Assembly: GCA_036186865.1 (NCBI GenBank)
Contig: AP025066.1
Coordinates: 13,257,360 to 13,321,359, forward strand
DNA: 64,000 nucleotides
Source of the DNA: Eustoma russellianum
Taxonomy: Eukaryota; Streptophyta; Magnoliopsida; Gentianales; Gentianaceae
Direction: 5' to 3'
Part shown: positions 22,177 through 34,010 of the stretch, piece after piece
How the letters are laid out: every line of letters begins with the position of its first letter
Numbering within the stretch: position 1 is the stretch's first letter
Notes under the pieces: model-generated
The model's input: the letters and a program-made list of their open reading frames with translations, nothing else
Database searches by the model: none
What the model was told of the DNA's origin: nothing
Program-made: the position numbers and the translations under genes

Positions 22177-22586
22177 CTGGAACTTTTGATAATCCTGTCC
22201 GAGCTGAAGCTCAAGTCCTCGCCCCAGCTTCAGCTCAGCCAAATGATGGGAATGGGGGAATTGATGCCCCCATTTTGATTCCTTCCTCTCCCGTTGCTGA
22301 AGAGGAAGTTATGCCTTCACCAAGGTGGATTTCTGACGAAGATGTTCCTTCTTTTGATCTCTTGAGAGTCTTCCGAAGGAAATGCACTGGAAGGAGAGTC
22401 TTCCTCACGAAACTGCCGGGGTACGAGGATATTGCAGTTCTCCTTCGCTGACACTGCTGCCAATCCTAGTGTAGCTTGGAAAGTAACTGAGATGTCAGTG
22501 CTACCTAGTGATTGACAAACTTATGGTAGTCTAGACTAGGATACTGCCATGGATTTATTTGCAATGAATATGTCCATGATAAGATT

Positions 22587-22650
22587 TCCCAAAATTCTGT
22601 CTTTTTTAACTTGGCCATTTACGTTTCTCTAACCATCCTGATTTCCACAG
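22587..22650 (+). other. Probable intron 3 of the J antisense gene, donor mutated
   Basis: The acceptor ATTTCCACAG at 22650 precedes YRVQEYNILKRAKEL. The only fitting donor, near 22585, reads ATAAGATT, where GTAAGATT is expected. The start is approximate. Confidence 0.45.
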
Positions 22651-23787
22651 TACCGGGTTCAAGAGTATAATATACTTAAACGGGCTAAAGAGCTACGTGT
22701 CAAGTTCTCCCAACTCTCTGAGATCAATGCCAATCTCAGAAATGCCTATGACGGTTGGCAGAGGTGGCAGGACCTAGCAATTTGAGGTTGAACCAGCTGG
22801 AAGCTCAAGTGAACAGCCTGAAATCTGAAGTGTCCGTCCTCACTGAAGAAAATTCTAGACTTCGAGCAGGGAAACAAGATTCTGATGCCAAGTTGGCCAC
22901 TGCCAATTCTCAAGTGTATGAGCTGAAGGAAACTTTGGCTAACGTCGAGTTGGTATCTTCTAAGGCCCAAGCTGAGCTAGATTTTACCAGAAGGAACTTG
23001 TCACTTTTGAGCAAGAGCTGTCAAATAGCAAGGCTGAAATGAACCAGCAATTGGAAGCAGAACGGAAAAGCAAAACTGATCTCCTCCACCAATTTGAAGT
23101 TCAAGCTGAGGAGATTAAGAAAAACGCCATTGCTGAGTTCAGATAGTCTGAGTTTTTCACTTGTAACTTCTTGAAGATGCAAGGCTCAGCGATAGCTGTT
23201 GGAAAAACTTGGGCAATCGACAGTTGCTCTGAAAGTCTATCCAGTCTTGGACAAAAATCATCCTCAAATTGCTGATCACTACAACCCCGAGGATGGAAGC
23301 ATACTTGAGAACCAAATAGCTCAGTTTCAAAGTGTGGCTGATCTCAGAGAGGATAAGGATGATGAAGAGTAGTATAGGATTTTTTCCTTGTAATTTTTGT
23401 AGTTGTAATAGATACAATTTTAATGAAAATCAGATTTTCCTCAACTTGTGCTCTTCGGCTTGTTTCAATTTTCTTGACTTTGTCTTCTGCATTTGAAGTT
23501 TTACTTGTTCTATTTCCATAGTTGATGCATTTGTCTTTGACTTGAGAGACTTTACTTGCTCTATTTTCATAGTTTGCAAGTATTTGTCTTCGGCTTGAGA
23601 GACTTTACTTGCTCTATTCTCATAGTTTGCAAGTATTTATCTTCTGCTCTGCCAAAAAAGTTCTTTAATCTCTTCTACGTTGGCTCTTCCCACAAATGTT
23701 GGGCTTTAGCCTCTATCCTTGGCTCTACCAAAAATGTTACGCTACTTGACTGAACTATAGCTCTGTTGTGCTTTAACAAATTTAAGA

Positions 23788-24905
23788 TATAGGGAAACCT
23801 ATACCCAATGTTGAGTCCTGCTCAACCTTCTCAGTCCTGCTGAGGTGAAATATAGGGAAACCTGTCCCAATGTTGAGTCCTGCTCAACCTTCTCAGTCCT
23901 GCTGAGGTGAAATATAGGGAAACCTGTCCCAATGTTGAGTTCTGCTCAACCTTCCCAGTCCTGCTGAGTTAGAATATAGGGAAACCTGTCCCAATGTTGA
24001 GTCCTACTCAACCTTCTCAGTCCTGCTGAGTTAGAATATAGAGAACCTGTCCTAATGTTGAGTCTTGCTCAACCCTCTCAGTACTGCTGAGTTAAAATAT
24101 AGGGAGACCTGTCCCAAATGTTGAGTCCTGCTCAACCTTTTCAGACCTGCTGAGGTGAAATATAGGGAAACATATCCCAAATATTGAGTCCTGCTCAACC
24201 TTCTCACTCCTGCTGAGTTAAAATATAGGGAGACCTGTCCCAAATGTTGAGTCCTGCTCAACCTTCTCAGACCTGCTGAGGTGAAATATAGGGAAAACTG
24301 TCCCAAATGTTGAGTCCTGCTCAACCCTCTCAGTCCTGCTGAGTTAAAATATAGGAAAACTTGTCCCAATGTTGAGTCCTGCTCAACCCTCTCAGACCTG
24401 CTGAGGTAAAAGATAGGGAAACCTGTCACAATGTTGAGTCCTGCTCAACCCTCTCAGTCCTGCTGAGTTAAAATATAGGGAAACCTGTCCCAATGTTGAG
24501 TCATGCTCAACCTTCTAAGACCTGCTATGGTGAAATATAGGGAAACCTGTCCCAATGTTGAGTACTGCTCAACCTTCTCCGACCTGCTGAGATGAAATAT
24601 AGGGAAACCTGTTCCACTGTTGAGTCCTGCTCAACCCTCTCAGACCTGCTGAGGTAAAATATAGGAAATCTTGTCCCAAATGTTGAGTCCTGCTCAACCT
24701 TCTTAGTCTTGCTGAGTTAAAACAAAGGTAAACCTGTCCCAATGTTGAGTCCTGCTCAACCCTCTCAGACCTGCTGATGTAAAATATAGGGAAACATGTC
24801 CCAATGTTGAGTCCTGCTCAACCCTCTCAGACCTGCTGAGGTAAAATATAGGGAAACCTGTCCCAATGTTGAGTCCCGCTCAACCTTCTCAGACCTGCTG
24901 AGGTC
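23788..24905 (-). repeat. 62-bp tandem array in J, 18 units
   Basis: Each unit reads AATATAGGGAAACCTGTCCC, then AATGTTGAGTCCTGCTCAAC and CTTCTCAGTCCTGCTGAG. The word GAGTCCTGCTCAAC or a variant begins 18 times between 23813 and 24870, giving a mean period of 62 bp. Two sub-types (AGTCCTGCTGAGTT and AGACCTGCTGAGGT) partly alternate. The 125-codon frame at 24052-24429 (minus) is translated repeat and not a gene. Tandem arrays in this part are a known trait of Tat elements and can seed satellite DNA. Confidence 0.95.
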
Positions 24906-25008
24906 AAATATTGAGGTCCAATTGATCCTTTAATAATGCAAGGCCGAGCTGAAAATTTATGGGTATACGCAAGAGGTAATAAATCCTGATTCATACAGAC
25001 TCTTGCTG

Positions 25009-25842
25009 TCAAGTCAGCCTTGCACGCCCAGGAATTCGTAGTCCCTTTTCATCGGAATCTGAGTCATCATCACTTGGCAACCCGTGATGAGGCCCAGGTT
25101 TGCAATTCTCATCTGAAGGGGGCTTGCCAAAATCCAGCCTGTTGTGCAGCCTTGACCTCAGGTTGTAAAACCGCTGTGGGTGACTAAGCTCGATAAGACG
25201 CCCAATTTCCTGTCCAAGCTGCGTACAGTCTTCTGTATCATGCCCCATATCATGATGATAAAGGCAATACAGTCGGGGGTCTCTTTTATGGATTGGGCCA
25301 GCCAGGGGCTGAGGTTCCCTTGCTAGAGACTTCTTCCTCATGTAGTAAAGGATATGGGCTTTTGAAGCCAACAGAAAGTTCCTTTCTTTGCCTCGGCCCC
25401 CTAACCGAATCTTGACAAAACACCTTTCTTGTAGCGGGGCCTTGCCTTTATTGTCAACTTCTCTACCATGTTTGAATGACAAAGATGCTTTTTGAGTGCG
25501 TTTTAAGTTCTGGTGGCAAGATTTTTGTCCTGAACGCCTCGCCTCAGCCATAAATTCTGCCTGACGCCTGTGGTGATAGTCAGGCCGAGTTGGAGAGTAC
25601 TCCAGGTGTTCTTGTGGGTGAGAGTTACTGGAATGAGACCCACTGGACCTTGCTACAGAGGCTTTCCCCTTCATTTCCCTCACTACAGCTTGGAACACAC
25701 CCGGGTTTTGAGCCACATAGCGTATGGCTCGCATGTGCTCTTCATAAGTGAAGGCAATGGTAGGAGTTGAGGATTCTCTCGGATCTGTAGAACACTGTTC
25801 TGTTTGCTGTTGAGAAGATTTCTGACTTCTCTTAGATGTCAT
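25009..25842 (-). CDS. gag: J gag-like protein (277 aa), C-terminal zinc-finger-like part of Tat gag
   Basis: The open frame starts at the ATG of MTSKRSQKSSQQQ, about 133 nt inside the 5' LTR, where gag belongs. It shows an N-terminal word FTYEEHMRAIRYVAQNPGVF, a basic middle region and, near residues 193-206, CLYHHDMGHDTEDC. That pattern (C-X2-H-X4-H-X4-C) followed by TQLGQEIGRLI is the gag C-terminus of Tat/Athila-type gypsy elements. At 277 residues it is shorter than usual, lacking much of the capsid region. The frame is intact but probably the product of an internal deletion. No protease or RT follows. Confidence 0.85.
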   Translation of the reverse strand: MTSKRSQKSSQQQTEQCSTDPRESSTPTIAFTYEEHMRAIRYVAQNPGVFQAVVREMKGKASVARSSGSHSSNSHPQEHLEYSPTRPDYHHRRQAEFMAEARRSGQKSCHQNLKRTQKASLSFKHGREVDNKGKAPLQERCFVKIRLGGRGKERNFLLASKAHILYYMRKKSLAREPQPLAGPIHKRDPRLYCLYHHDMGHDTEDCTQLGQEIGRLIELSHPQRFYNLRSRLHNRLDFGKPPSDENCKPGPHHGLPSDDDSDSDEKGLRIPGRARLT

Positions 25843-25954
25843 AGGTCGCTTGGACCCTTGTCCAACTTTTTTATCTATCTTTCTCTTAATAGCTTGGTAA
25901 GATCGAAATTAAGAAAGCTTTGAGTAACTGTTTTACTGGGTTAAGGGACAAGGT

Positions 25955-25973
25955 GGCCCTCCTTCTAGCGCAA
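25955..25973 (-). other. Primer-binding region of J
   Basis: On the minus strand, next to the 5' LTR, the sequence reads TTGCGCTAGAAGGAGGG. It resembles the TGGCGC-type primer sites of Tat elements with one G missing. The priming tRNA is not certain. Confidence 0.5.
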
Positions 25974-25975
25974 AA

Positions 25976-26816
25976 TGATGAAGCCGGATCTTCACCAAGG
26001 GTCAAGATGACCTCAAATGAATGTCGTCAGTTAACTTGAAGAGTAGTTAACCGTCCTGAAGAATGTAGCTGGAATAGCTTCTGGAATGTCCTGCACAAGG
26101 AAGCAAAGATCAGAGGTCCCGGAGGGATGACCCCGGGTAAAACCCTCGGACGCTCAAGTCACTTTGGGCCATTTCTCACTGAGAATAAGGTTTTTAATAT
26201 GGAATTAGAAAATTCTCACAGTTATTGGCTGAAGAGAAAATTCAGTGTATTATCTCCAAGTTATATGAAGTATGAATCACGGATCCCTTTTCTGGTCTGT
26301 ATTGGCTTGCTTTTATCAGCTGTTCCCGCCTTTGGCCTCTGATAGCAGATGGGATGTTTGCTTGGGCCAGAAAGCCTAGGACGCCGTAGGTCTGCTGATG
26401 TGACTGGTAGACCGGCTGATGTGACTAATAGGTCTGCTGGAGTGACCTTGGCGTGTACAGGCTTAATAGCCAGCTGTAGTCACTATATTTGAATTGCACT
26501 TCTACTTGATGGTTCCACGAAGTGATGTTGTGCTTGATTCCTTCGCTGAAGTGCCCAACCAAGCTTCGCCGAAGCGCAAGATCAGGTCTTACTGAAGTGC
26601 AGCGTTGAATCTAGCTGAAGTGGTCTGAGGCGCGGCACTTGGGCAGAAGCTGAAGTTAAAGTTGGTGCCGAGGTGTAAGCCTTGGCATATTCTTCGATAG
26701 TATATTTAATGTCATGCAGCTCCACTGAAGTGCGGCCAAGACGGAACAACAATGCTTGGGTGCTGAACTGCAGGAGTTATACCATTGACTGTTGCTGATT
26801 AACAGATGGTTTATCA
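25976..26816 (-). repeat. J right LTR (5' LTR in element orientation)
   Basis: It is exactly as long as the left LTR (841 bp) and colinear with it. It begins TGATGAAGCC and ends GTTTATCA on the plus strand, and is followed by ATTTG (26817-26821), the matching duplication. Confidence 0.95.
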
Positions 26817-27446
26817 ATTTGAAAACCATGTTCTGAAATCTAGAACTTTGGATTTGTATCAAAATCAGAATAGATCCCTATGGAGGTCAAACTAGTGTTT
26901 CAAAGAAAAAGAGCATAGATGATGTATGTTTAGGTATTTTGAACATAGAAGTTACATGATAGGTTAGGGAACTAGGATGCTTTGTTTATGGGATTTTTTA
27001 GATTTCAGATTGTATGCTTGTATGATCATGACATCATATGATTTGTGAAAATGATACATAATACACGATTCTATGATTCATAATCTCTGATCTGCATGAC
27101 TTTTGACACATGAGTAAGCATACCATGTGATCGATCACGACTCGCAAAATCATAGTGCGTGATAATATGATACACAAATTATATGATCCCCATGACGTAT
27201 GTTATCTATGGAGCTATCAATTGATGATAAGTCCACGATTTAGCAAGTTATGTTATGATCATTAAATTACTTAAAGCGAATAAATGATACGATGTTATGA
27301 CATGATTAAAGATGAAATGACATGATAGAATCGCATAGCAGGGGATGACCTAGTTTCTAAGTGGTTGATGTAATTGACTTACATATACGATTATTTGATC
27401 CTTCTTAGTGCCGTTTCCCGGGCTACTAGAACAAAGATACGAATGA
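26817..27446 (+). mobile_element. Segment of outer LTR I between J and H
   Basis: The AT-rich DNA holds no reading frame of note. It opens with the ATTTG duplication of J and closes with the AATGA duplication of H (27442-27446). It is assigned to I by continuity. Confidence 0.5.
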
Positions 27447-30400
27447 TGTTACGACCCGTCTTTCCGAACAATTAGATAAAGATGATAAAGGGAGTTACGA
27501 TGGAAAGTAACTGTGATAGTGGCACCGCACTAAGTACTAACTAAAATGGGTTACCTAATTAAAACTTAAAATTTGAGTGCTATTAAGAATTTACTTAATA
27601 AGAGTAGGATTAACTAAGAATGCATATAAACGGATGGTATAATCTTACTTAAGAATTTAAAGAAAATACTACACCAGAAAGGTTAAGATAATCAAAGCAT
27701 TACCCACCTACACCCCACCCCTACCAACCGGCCACCCCCTTAACACTTCCAAAAAAAATTACTCTTATTTTCATTTTTAATTGTCATCATCCTCATCACT
27801 TTTTCTTACACAAAAAGACAACACACCAATAGAATTCTATTACTTTTTATTCCCCACTAACTTTGTAATTAAAGAATGACCATCCCTACACCATCTCATC
27901 CTTCCTAATTTCGGCCCTTATAAGGAAAAAGGTGACCCAAAGCAATTTTGATTTTCTTTTATTCCATTGTTCCACTCCCTACCACCAATAACCTTCCATG
28001 CATGCTTTACAACCCACATACTACTTCCATCTTTTCTTTATTTCCCTTTCATTATTAACATTCTTACCTGTAAGATTATTCACCAATCATCTTCCATGCA
28101 TGACAAAAATTCTTTACGTATTCCATTCTATCCAACCAAATGTAATCATGACCCTCCCACTCACCTACATAATTTCGGTGATAGCAGGAAAATCAAAATG
28201 AGTTAGCCTTAATTTTAACTAACTTTCTATCCCACATTCTTACACAATATTACGCAAAAATCATTTAAATACCAATTAAATTCCAGGCAAAAGAGTCCCT
28301 CTTTCACTATCCCTAACAACATATAATTACCCTTCCACTCACACTAAAATTTCGGCCAATAACCTAATTAGAGTAGGAAACCCTTATTTTCTTACTCGTC
28401 ATTTCTACTTCTTAGACATGTTAACTACAACCAATCCTATTTCATGCAAAAAAAATTTTAAACTCCTACCCACCTTAGCCGCCCAACTCCCTTGGAGTAA
28501 GACAAGTTCCTTACATAAGTCATCATGTTATACTCTTACACACCCAAATTCTTACCTATTAGGAATTTATGCATGGCTTCCTTTTTCTTACATCCCAATT
28601 CCCACCTAAAACCATGATGGAACTTTCCACTTAAGCCCCCACAATTTCGGTTAAGGCAAGGGATACAAGGCGTAAAGGCCATCCTTAAACACTCTTTCCT
28701 CATTTCTACACACCACTCAAATTTCCTAGCCTCTTCCTGTAGAAAATTATCCTCATTTCCACTCACTCTCTATTTTCAAAGCAACAAATCTTCCTTCACC
28801 TCTCAAGCCTCCCACCCGTGACTCACCATCAACGGAGAAACCAATTTCTTCCATCTTCAAGTGAGCAAGCAAGCCTCCAACAGTAGAAATCTTTGAGGTA
28901 AGATATTACAACATTCATGCTAGCAATTTCCTCTTCTTTTACTTTTCTAAATTTCTCAAGGTCTTTCTCTATTCTAGGCCAAAACCGAAGGTTGATCAAG
29001 AGTAAAGGAGACATACTCTAGGTTAAGGAAAGTGAGAGACTTCAAGCCTTCAAGGTAAGGACTACTTGGATTAAGTCTTAGAACATCCACACCATTATCA
29101 TCCTACAAAAGAAACTAACTTTTTCTTCTTCCATGGCATCAACGTCGTAACCACCTTTAAAGCCAAATAAACAAGCAATCTTGTCCTTTTAGGTGTAAGA
29201 TCCAAGTATCAAGGCAAGTATTCTTCCTAACTCCTTCAAGGAAATTAAAAATTAAGTTTCTTATGTTCATAATTAAGTTATGGATCATGCATACAACAAC
29301 TAAAATGAAGTCTCTAACATCAATTGATGAAAAGTATGTTTGCATGTTCAATTTGTGTATGCATGTGTACTTTTCTTGAATGGATTCTTCAAATATAATT
29401 AGGATGACACTTGGATGTAACATACGTGCCATAATTGAGGTATAAACAGCCCTTTGAGGGCGTGCATGACAAGAAGAATGGAACTTTACTATTCATTCAA
29501 CACTTTGATGCAAATTGTAGGAATATGAGTACCTTATACTAGAAAGTGTATCAAGAACTTCATCAATCATCATCTTCATACATGCATGTGAAGAATTATA
29601 TCATTTTCTTTATGTTCATAAATGTGATCATAGTATAGTACAATGATGGTACAAAACAAACCATTTCACAATAAATGTCATTAAAGATGTCATCTTTGAG
29701 CATCAACATCTTAGAATCACCATTTTATTTATTAGTGAGGACGATTCATGAGCCTCCAACATAGGCCATGAATTCATCACCATCATCATGATGTGTACCT
29801 TGATGATCATGGCTTAAGAAGGTGTAATTCCATCAATGTTATACTTTATGTGCTTGCATGTCATTTTTTGCATGATCATCATCATAAACATATCTTGTGA
29901 TCATGAATGTATTTGTATAGTTGATTTGAGCATGTTAAAATTAAGTATGTTGATGTACATATCAAAGATATGAAGATAGATGTTATCATCATTAGCATCA
30001 AGCATGGATGTTATATTTTGAAGAAAAAAATTCATATTGAAACACCCCCACTTTGGGCCAAGGGGTCTAAAATATGACATATTGAAGCATAAATTTCCAT
30101 TGGTATACATCTTCGTAATTATGTATAAGAATGACAAGTACATAAAAAAAGAAAATGACCACAAGTGTAAGCATTACATGATGTTGAGGTTCCAAGAGTT
30201 GGACTCTACTAGGTTTCGGCCCAATGGCTATCTTGGCACCTAAAATGATGAATTACAACCATGTAACAATTTAAATGGGATTGGATAATTATTATAGGTC
30301 AAATATATGGAAAATGAAAATCATGGAACACTAAATGAAAATTGAGTAATTTAAGTTGGAAATGGATACTTTTCAGCCCTAGGCCCAAATTTGGTGCCTT

Positions 30401-31577
30401 GTTATAAATTAACCTCTTCCAAGTATAGTAATGTAAATGCATATAAAATATATGTTGAGATATTGTTAATGAAAGACGACTTAGATGCTCAATATATAAA
30501 AGGAACATAATTTTCCTAACACCATATGTCAAAGAAATTAAAGTATGCATGTCTGATAACATACGGCCCAAAAAGGGTCAAATTAGCCAATTAAGACAAG
30601 CTAATGGAATAAATAATAAATAAATATAATTATGAACAAACAATTACTAATTAAGAATTGCCAGGAAGTTAATGAAAAGAAAAGAGACCTACGTTAAGCC
30701 TTCCCTGATGCATGTCTTCACCATTTTCAACAACACTGAGTTTATTCACAAACATGTTTATAAGTTCCGCATGAAATGTTTTAAAGTTTTCATGGTTTAA
30801 GGAATTGTATCGCAAGACGAATGATTTCATATGACTTATGCATGTATCTGTGGGTGAGTGTAACACCTTGTCTTAGGCAAGGGTTCTCTACCTTTTTGTA
30901 TACGCATGATCTGCTGGCTGAGTGTAACAGCTTGTCTGGGACAAGGGTTCTCTGCGTTTTAGTTACGTCTATGATGTTCTGTATGGGGAGCTGCCTGATG
31001 TCTGGTCCTGGGGGAGGATGTCAGTGGCAAAATACGTTCTTGCAGAGTGTAATACCGCATCCGGGAGTCGGTTTCTCAGTTATAACACGTCACTGTTAGT
31101 CTTATGTATGTATGATGTAACACCATGGTTGGACCATCGAGATTCATAGACGGTACTCGTGGCTACTCAAGGAATCATTCGATATGTCGTGGGTACCATT
31201 CTTATGTTACGAAAAGTGCTATAGCCAATCATGTCATGTCATGTTTATGTATGAATGAAAGGGAATGCTTTTCCAAAGTTTTACAATGCACACATCACGA
31301 TCATGTCTCCTGTACCCTCTAGTGCCCCTAAGTGATGCCTCTCCTATCACGAGGCCAAGTATGATTAAAGAACAATAAGAAACAAGCCGAAGAGATTGCA
31401 CACAAGAACGATACCGACTATATGCTAAGATACGAATGATTAAAGGAAGAGTCTGTTTACTTTACGATGCTCTTTATCTATGATATTCTACTATGATATC
31501 TGTCAGATTCACTATATTGTTTACTTTTGTTGATTTCTTTATTGTTATCTCCATTTATATGATACATTTGATATTTG
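27447..31577 (+). repeat. H solo LTR, left part
   Basis: It is non-coding. A TATA-like word CTTATAAGG lies at 27917-27925. The word AATTTCGG recurs near 27906, 28171, 28346 and 28640 in C/A-rich surroundings, suggesting old internal duplication. The last five bases (ATTTG, 31573-31577) are the target duplication of B. Short open frames in this part have no domains. Confidence 0.8.
30850..30965 (+). repeat. 64-bp duplication in H LTR
   Basis: Two units containing GAGTGTAACACCTTGTCTTA and GAGTGTAACAGCTTGTCTGG, each followed by CAAGGGTTCTCT, lie 64 bp apart. A diverged third copy (GAGTGTAATACCGCATCCGG) follows near 31046. Confidence 0.75.
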
Positions 31578-31936
31578 CGTAGAGAAAAAGGAGTTTGAGT
31601 GATTACAAAATACATGATTTAAATAACGTGTATTAAAGAAATGCATGACATATTTCATGACATGACACGTTTTGCATAAAACTTGCCTTATATAGTTCAT
31701 ATATATTGTTGTCGTACTAACGAGCCATGAAGCTTTAAAGCTTACATCAAATGGCAAGCATTTGTTGTGTTTGAACTATTTTCAGGTGCCATCATTAATG
31801 AACTAAACTAGTTCATTAAGTGAAGTACGTAGTTAAATAAACTAAGTAGTTCATTAAAGGAATCTATATTTGGAAAAGGCACAAAGGCAACAAGTTGAAG
31901 AAAGAAAAGTTTCTCCACCCTCCTACACACCATTTT

Positions 31937-31973
<37 letters not shown>

Positions 31974-32558
31974 GATTTTTTAAAAAAAGGAACATACACA
32001 TATATTCCAACGTACTACCGACACGTTATACATTTTGTGAATGTACGTTACCGTCACACCACTATATTTGACTCATATTTATGAGTATATTTAGGTCTTA
32101 TATCACATGATATAAGTCATGGTGATGACAAATTTATTACGACGCGTTAAAAGGTTCTAAACCAAAAATTGTCGTATCGGGCGAATACCGACACTTCGCC
32201 AACGTGTCACGTACTTGCCATATATAGATGGCCAGCCCCTACACTTCAAAAATAGCCACAAATTTCGTGGCTTGCATGGTATGTATAGCCATAAAATCAT
32301 TCCATGTTGGCACACACAAATCACCCATAATTTAGGCCAAATTGTTGAGATTACAAAATTCAATTTTGTCACATGTTGGGCGCCACTTTAGATCAGCCTA
32401 AGTGCTGAATATTAAAGTTTAATTTATGTATATTATGTGTAACATAATACATATAACATGTGCAAAAAGTTGTAATTTAATTAGAGAAAAATCGGGTAAT
32501 TAATAAACGTCGAAAATTCGGTTTTCTACGTACACGATACATGGAACATTTTTGGCAT
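31578..32558 (+). repeat. B solo LTR, left part
   Basis: This is colinear with the first 980 bp of the A LTR. The promoter-like part has ACGTGTC followed by CATATATAG near 32219-32227. It is interrupted after GGCAT. Confidence 0.93.
31940..31970. repeat. AT dinucleotide microsatellite, about 15 units
   Basis: An uninterrupted AT run lies inside the B LTR. The matching place in the A LTRs has only short ATATAC words, so the run expanded in this copy. Confidence 0.95.
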
Positions 32559-33189
32559 TGTAGAGAAAAAGGGGTTTGAGTGATTTTCAAATACATGATT
32601 TAAATGTGCACAAAAATGAGAATGACAAAAACGTGTGCATGATACAAACGTATGTATGATATATTGCTTATTACTTGCCTTATTTAGCTCATATATAATG
32701 TTGTCGTACGGACGAGCCATGAAGCATTAAAGCTTACATCATATGGCAAACATTTGCTGTGTTTATACTATTTTCAGGTGCCACCATTAATGAACTAAAC
32801 TAGTTCATTAAGTGAAGTACTTAGTTAATTAAACTAAGTAGTTCATTAAAGGAAGCTACATTTGGAAAAGGCACAAAGGCAACAAGGCTAAGGAAGGAAA
32901 GTCTTCTCCTCCTCCCTTAATTCATTATACACGCATATACACATATAAATACATATATTCTCAGATTTTTGAAAAAAGCACATACACATGTATTCCAACG
33001 TACTACCGACATGTTATATATTTTACGTACGTACGTTAACGTCACACCACCATACTTAACTCATATTTATAAGTATATTCAGGTCATATATCATATGATA
33101 TAAGTCATGGTGATGACAAATTAAGTACGACACGTTAAAATGTTCTAAACCAAAAATTGTCGTATCGGGCGAATACCGAAACTTCACCA

Positions 33190-33215
33190 ACGTGTCACGT
33201 ACTTGCCATAAATAG
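33190..33215 (+). promoter_or_regulatory. Promoter-like block of SIRE-type LTR: ACGTGTC then CATAAATAG
   Basis: ACGTGTC (33190-33196), an ABRE/G-box-like word, is followed 10 bp later by a TATA-like CATAAATAG (33207-33215). Both are kept at the same place in the A 3' LTR (near 38488-38523). D keeps the TATA word (56654) and B has CATATATAG (32219). This is the best candidate for the LTR promoter. Confidence 0.55.
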
Positions 33216-33852
33216 ATGGCCAGCCCCTATACTTTAAAAATGTTCAAAAATTTCGTGCCTAGGGTGATATTTTCAGCCAAAAATTCTTTCCATGTTGGCA
33301 CACACAAATTACCCCACATTAAGACCAAAATGTGAAGATTCCAATTCTTAATTTTGTCACGTGTTAATGGCGCCACTTTAGACCCGCCAAGTGCTGAGAT
33401 TTAAAGTATATATTATATATATTATGTGCAACATAATATATATAACATGTGCACAAAGTTGGAATTTAATTAGAGAAAAATCGGGTAATCGATAAATATC
33501 GAAAATTCGGTTTTCTACATACACAATGCATGGAACATTTTTGGCACATCATACGACACGTATCTAGACACTTTTTACATATGTCATACATCTTAAAGTG
33601 TTCTAGAAAATTAAATTAAGGGGTGATTGGAATATAACATGTGTGTATTAAAATGTGCACTATTTTACAAAGTTAGCAAAAAAAATAAATTTCTGCACAT
33701 GCATATACATTATCCACGCCACTTACAGCTGAGATGGAGCATATGTGGAGCCTTGTTGGCATGGTGATTGGTCAAGAATCAATCATACAATGTTGGTGAT
33801 TTAAAGAAAGAAGCTAGAAAAGGTAATGTTTCAATTTTTATCTCATTTGAAA

Positions 33853-33877
33853 CACATGCTGAAAATTTCAGCATGTG
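33853..33877. promoter_or_regulatory. CACATG palindrome P1 in A 5' LTR
   Basis: Two 12-nt arms, CACATGCTGAAA and its complement, flank one A. The outer words are CACATG/CATGTG E-boxes of the kind bound by plant MYC (bHLH) factors. Counterparts lie at 39154 (A 3' LTR), 41232 (B) and 57277 (D). Confidence 0.8.
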
Positions 33878-34010
33878 CACAAAGAGTGGCCGACTTTTCA
33901 CACTAAGAAATGCCATATTTTACTATCATAAATCATGAGGATTAATTGAGGATGTTATGGTAATGTCTTGAATTAATTATGAAATTAAAATGGTGATATT
34001 TTTAATATCA

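Larger units (their letters stand above)
21136..23372 (+). pseudogene. Antisense additional ORF of Tat element: plant transposon protein (PF04195-like) with coiled coil
   Basis: The start is taken at the ATG of MASVISSSSWVAPK. The N-terminal part reads PELCQHYNVD, then VYEEYFKFGFNLPIPAPLF and GLKVILSYLLYLRAAEKAF. Next come WYYFGRR and GLPEGIPWKSG, and a segment ending EHLWPEHNFRPLIPIALRI. This is the domain filed as putative gypsy-type transposon protein. It is followed by a serine/proline-rich part (exon at 21956-22102), an acidic linker and a long coiled coil (about 22680-23120, LRLNQLEAQVNSLKSEVSVL). Defects are a frameshift in the C-run near 21317-21321, a TGA at 21767, a lost donor near 22585 and a frameshift near 22770. 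Introns are annotated separately. The function of such ORFs is unknown. They recur in Tat elements, mostly antisense as here. Confidence 0.82.
19855..26816 (-). mobile_element. J: non-autonomous Ty3/gypsy of Tat type, gag-only with antisense gene
   Basis: LTRs of exactly 841 bp (19855-20695, 25976-26816) are flanked by ATTTG duplications (19850-19854, 26817-26821). Orientation is minus. A purine tract lies just inside the left LTR (20696-20713, read on the minus strand), and gag lies just inside the right LTR. Protease, RT, RNase H and integrase are absent. The middle holds an 18-unit tandem array and a gene on the opposite strand with introns. Tat-lineage elements are known to carry such additional ORFs and tandem repeats near the 3' end. 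About 30 LTR differences by eye (roughly 4%) suggest it is older than L. Confidence 0.93.

Noticed and set aside
24052..24429. Open frame of 125 codons on the minus strand with internal protein repeats
   Set aside because: It is the translated 62-bp array. Neighbouring units are out of frame with each other because periods vary from 61 to 63 bp.
27967..28609. Plus-strand frames of 63-79 codons in H
   Set aside because: C/T-rich LTR sequence with low complexity, no domain and no conservation signal.
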